From Chloroflexota bacterium (GTDB taxonomy: Bacteria > Chloroflexota > Limnocylindria > Limnocylindrales > CSP1-4): DNA of 6,793 nucleotides. This document shows, piece by piece, positions 5,334 through 6,793 of the stretch. Each line of letters starts with the position of its first letter. Within the stretch, counting starts at the first letter, position 1. The stretch lies in contig JACQEH010000124.1 of assembly GCA_016200675.1 (NCBI GenBank), positions 1 through 6,793 of the forward strand, given 5' to 3'. Below the pieces are notes generated by a model. That model did no database searches and was not told the DNA's origin. It saw only the letters and a list, made by a program, of their open reading frames with translations. The position numbers were made by a program, and so were the translations under genes.

Positions 5334-6161
5334 GCCCGTAGTGGCGTGCGCCGCGCGGGCCGCCGCCGTCGTGCCGGCCCGGGCGACGATGCCGGCCATC
5401 TCGTCGGCCTTGAGCGAGGCGCCGCCGACGAGCGCGCCGTCCAGGCCCGGCTCGGCCAGGAACTCGTCGATGTTGGCAGAGGTCACCGAGCCCCCGTAGA
5501 GGATCGGCACCGCCGCACCCTCGATGCCGAGGTCGTCGAGCGTCCGGCGGATCGCCGCGGCCATGGCCGCGGCGTCCGAGCCCCGCGCGTTGCGCCCCGT
5601 GCCGATCGCCCAGACCGGCTCATACGCGATGGTGAGCCACGGCAGGTCCGCGCCGGCGTCGTGGACGGGCGTCGGGATGGGCGCTCCTGCGAGCGCGCCG
5701 CGGAGCTGGCCCTCGACCACGTCGTCGGCCCGGCCCGCGTCACGGTCCGCCAGGACCTCGCCGACGCACAGGATCGGCCGGAGGCCGGCCGACCAGGCCC
5801 GGACGAGCTTGGCCGCGATCTGGGTGTCCGTCTCGCCCGCGTCGCGCCGCCGCTCCGAGTGGCCGATGATGACCCATGTCGCCAGGCCGGCCAGCATCGA
5901 GGCCGAGATCTCGCCGGTGTGGGCACCCGCGGCAGCATGGTGGACGTTCTGGGCTCCCACGAGGACGGGGCTTCCGTCCGGCGCGGACGATGCGTCGCCC
6001 GCGACGGCGTCGCCGACCGGCCCGAGGCAGACGAACGGTGGGCAGATGATCCGGACGACGCCGTCGACGCGGGTCCTCCCGGCGATGGTTCGGGCGAGCT
6101 CGCCGGCATCGGCCGGGGTCGTGTTCATCTTCCAGTTCGCGGCAACGATCACCCGGCGCAT
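5331..6161 (-). CDS. tpiA: Triosephosphate isomerase
   Basis: This TIM-barrel enzyme interconverts dihydroxyacetone phosphate and glyceraldehyde 3-phosphate in the cytoplasm. The 276-residue protein is slightly longer than the typical 250. Catalytic residues are in place: Asn9 and Lys11 in AANWKMN, His101 in IIGHSERR, and Glu181 in AYEPVWAIGTG, which includes the mobile loop. The phosphate-binding YGGSV is at 222-226 and LVGGASL at 244-250. The ATG at 6161 is chosen because the family begins a few residues before NWKMN. The frame stays open far upstream, but that part overlaps whiA in another frame and shows no homology to the family. The start lies seven bases after the whiA stop and lacks a clear ribosome binding site, so it is probably translated by coupling to whiA. 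Confidence 0.97.
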   Translation of the reverse strand: MRRVIVAANWKMNTTPADAGELARTIAGRTRVDGVVRIICPPFVCLGPVGDAVAGDASSAPDGSPVLVGAQNVHHAAAGAHTGEISASMLAGLATWVIIGHSERRRDAGETDTQIAAKLVRAWSAGLRPILCVGEVLADRDAGRADDVVEGQLRGALAGAPIPTPVHDAGADLPWLTIAYEPVWAIGTGRNARGSDAAAMAAAIRRTLDDLGIEGAAVPILYGGSVTSANIDEFLAEPGLDGALVGGASLKADEMAGIVARAGTTAAARAAHATTG

Positions 6162-6168
6162 GGCCGAA

Positions 6169-6793
6169 TCATGCCAGAGACGCCCTTGCCCCCTCAGTGC
6201 CGGACGGCTCGCCGTGGAGGGCCACCCGCTCGAGCCGCTCGAAGGCGCGTTGGACGCCCGAGCGGTGGAGCCCCAGCCGGGCGGCCAGGTCGGCGAGCGT
6301 GGCCTCCGGCGTCTCGACGCGGGCCTCGGCCACGACGCGGACGACGTGGGGCTGCTCGGCCAGCCGGCCGTCCCCGGCGAGGAGCTCGATCGCGGCCAGC
6401 TGCCGGCCGGCGGCGGCCACGGAGCGCTGCAGGTTGGCGGATTCGGCGTTGAGGACGCGGTTGAGCTCGCCCCGCAGCGTCCGCGATACCTGCCGCGCCT
6501 CGAGCTCCAGCAGAGCGGCACCGGCACCGATGCGGCGCAGGAAGAGGCCCACCGTCTCCGCGCTCTTCCAGGTCACGACGCCCCGGCCGCGCCGGATCCG
6601 CCACGAGGCGGGCATCCCCGCCGCCGTGATCCGGGCCGTGAGGCGTGGCGCGTCGTCCCGATCGACGACGAACTCGAGATGGGTGCGCCCGCCGGCCACG
6701 CTGAGCGAGCCCCGCGCCAGGAAGAGGCCCCGGAGGTAGGCCATCCGGCAGTGTTCCGCCGAGGCTGCCCAGTCGAACGCGCCAGTCGCCGGC
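6169..6793 (-). CDS. whiA: WhiA-type transcriptional regulator / sporulation-cell division factor (5' end missing)
   Basis: The last 207 residues are visible and the frame stays open to the window edge, so about the first 100 residues lie outside. The visible part begins within the LAGLIDADG-like domain, with RMAYLRGLFLARGSLSV and then THLEFV. The conserved WhiA block follows: VTWKSAETVGLFLRRIGA, then LNRVLNAESANLQRSVAAAGRQ, about residues 73-131 of the visible part. The end is a helix-turn-helix with TLADLAARLGLHRSGVQRAFERLE. WhiA in actinomycetes is a DNA-binding developmental regulator, and in Bacillus it affects cell division. The LAGLIDADG fold in this family has lost nuclease activity. 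The recognition helix region looks shorter and diverged from the usual KSGVNHRLRRL pattern. It is followed by tpiA after seven bases, probably in one transcript. Confidence 0.9.
   Translation of the reverse strand, partial: PATGAFDWAASAEHCRMAYLRGLFLARGSLSVAGGRTHLEFVVDRDDAPRLTARITAAGMPASWRIRRGRGVVTWKSAETVGLFLRRIGAGAALLELEARQVSRTLRGELNRVLNAESANLQRSVAAAGRQLAAIELLAGDGRLAEQPHVVRVVAEARVETPEATLADLAARLGLHRSGVQRAFERLERVALHGEPSGTEGARASLA

Noticed and set aside
3766..5499. 577-codon plus-strand open frame antisense to gpmI and tpiA
   Set aside because: Long antisense frames arise from high-GC codon usage. The minus strand encodes complete GpmI and TpiA with all catalytic residues.
5331..6527. TpiA with a 122-residue N-terminal extension
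   Set aside because: The extension overlaps whiA in another frame and is low-complexity Ser/Arg/Pro sequence. TpiA homology begins at the ATG at 6161.

Overview
This is a high-GC bacterial chromosomal segment in which every gene I can support lies on the minus strand. The combination of a WhiA-type regulator, a tpiA-gpmI-secG run, a solitary peptide-binding protein, leucine and valine tRNA genes and a lemA/htpX pair fits a high-GC Gram-positive-like lineage. My best guess is Chloroflexota (Limnocylindria/Ellin6529-like), with a deep actinobacterial group as the alternative. The placement is inferred from gene order and base composition, not from a search.

Read in the direction of transcription (high to low coordinates), the window opens inside whiA (6793-6169, 5' end missing). 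tpiA follows after 7 bases (6161-5331). gpmI overlaps the tpiA stop codon by one base (5331-3760). secG comes next (3693-3463, GTG start), then a family 5 extracytoplasmic solute-binding protein (3425-1689). Twenty-six bases later there are two leucine tRNA genes, anticodons CAG and GAG, then a 365-base spacer made of about three diverged 123-base tandem repeats, then a valine tRNA (UAC). All three tRNA genes encode their CCA end.

A 367-base stretch without a gene (629-995) separates the tRNA cluster from lemA (628-62). It holds a GC-rich hairpin just after tRNA-Val and a candidate lemA promoter. After lemA, a ribosome binding site and ATG at the left edge start a gene whose first residues and position suggest an HtpX-type M48 protease; only seven codons are visible.

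The right half couples a WhiA regulator to two lower-glycolysis enzymes and to the SecG translocase subunit. The gap and pgk genes that often lie between whiA and tpiA are absent here. The left part (lemA-htpX) is a separate membrane-associated unit. I see no phage, insertion sequence, CRISPR array or defence system. The most unusual items are the tandem repeat filling the inter-tRNA spacer, two weak helix positions in tRNA-Leu(CAG), a cysteine-free non-lipoprotein binding protein with a low-complexity insertion, and GC-rich hairpins in two intercistronic gaps.
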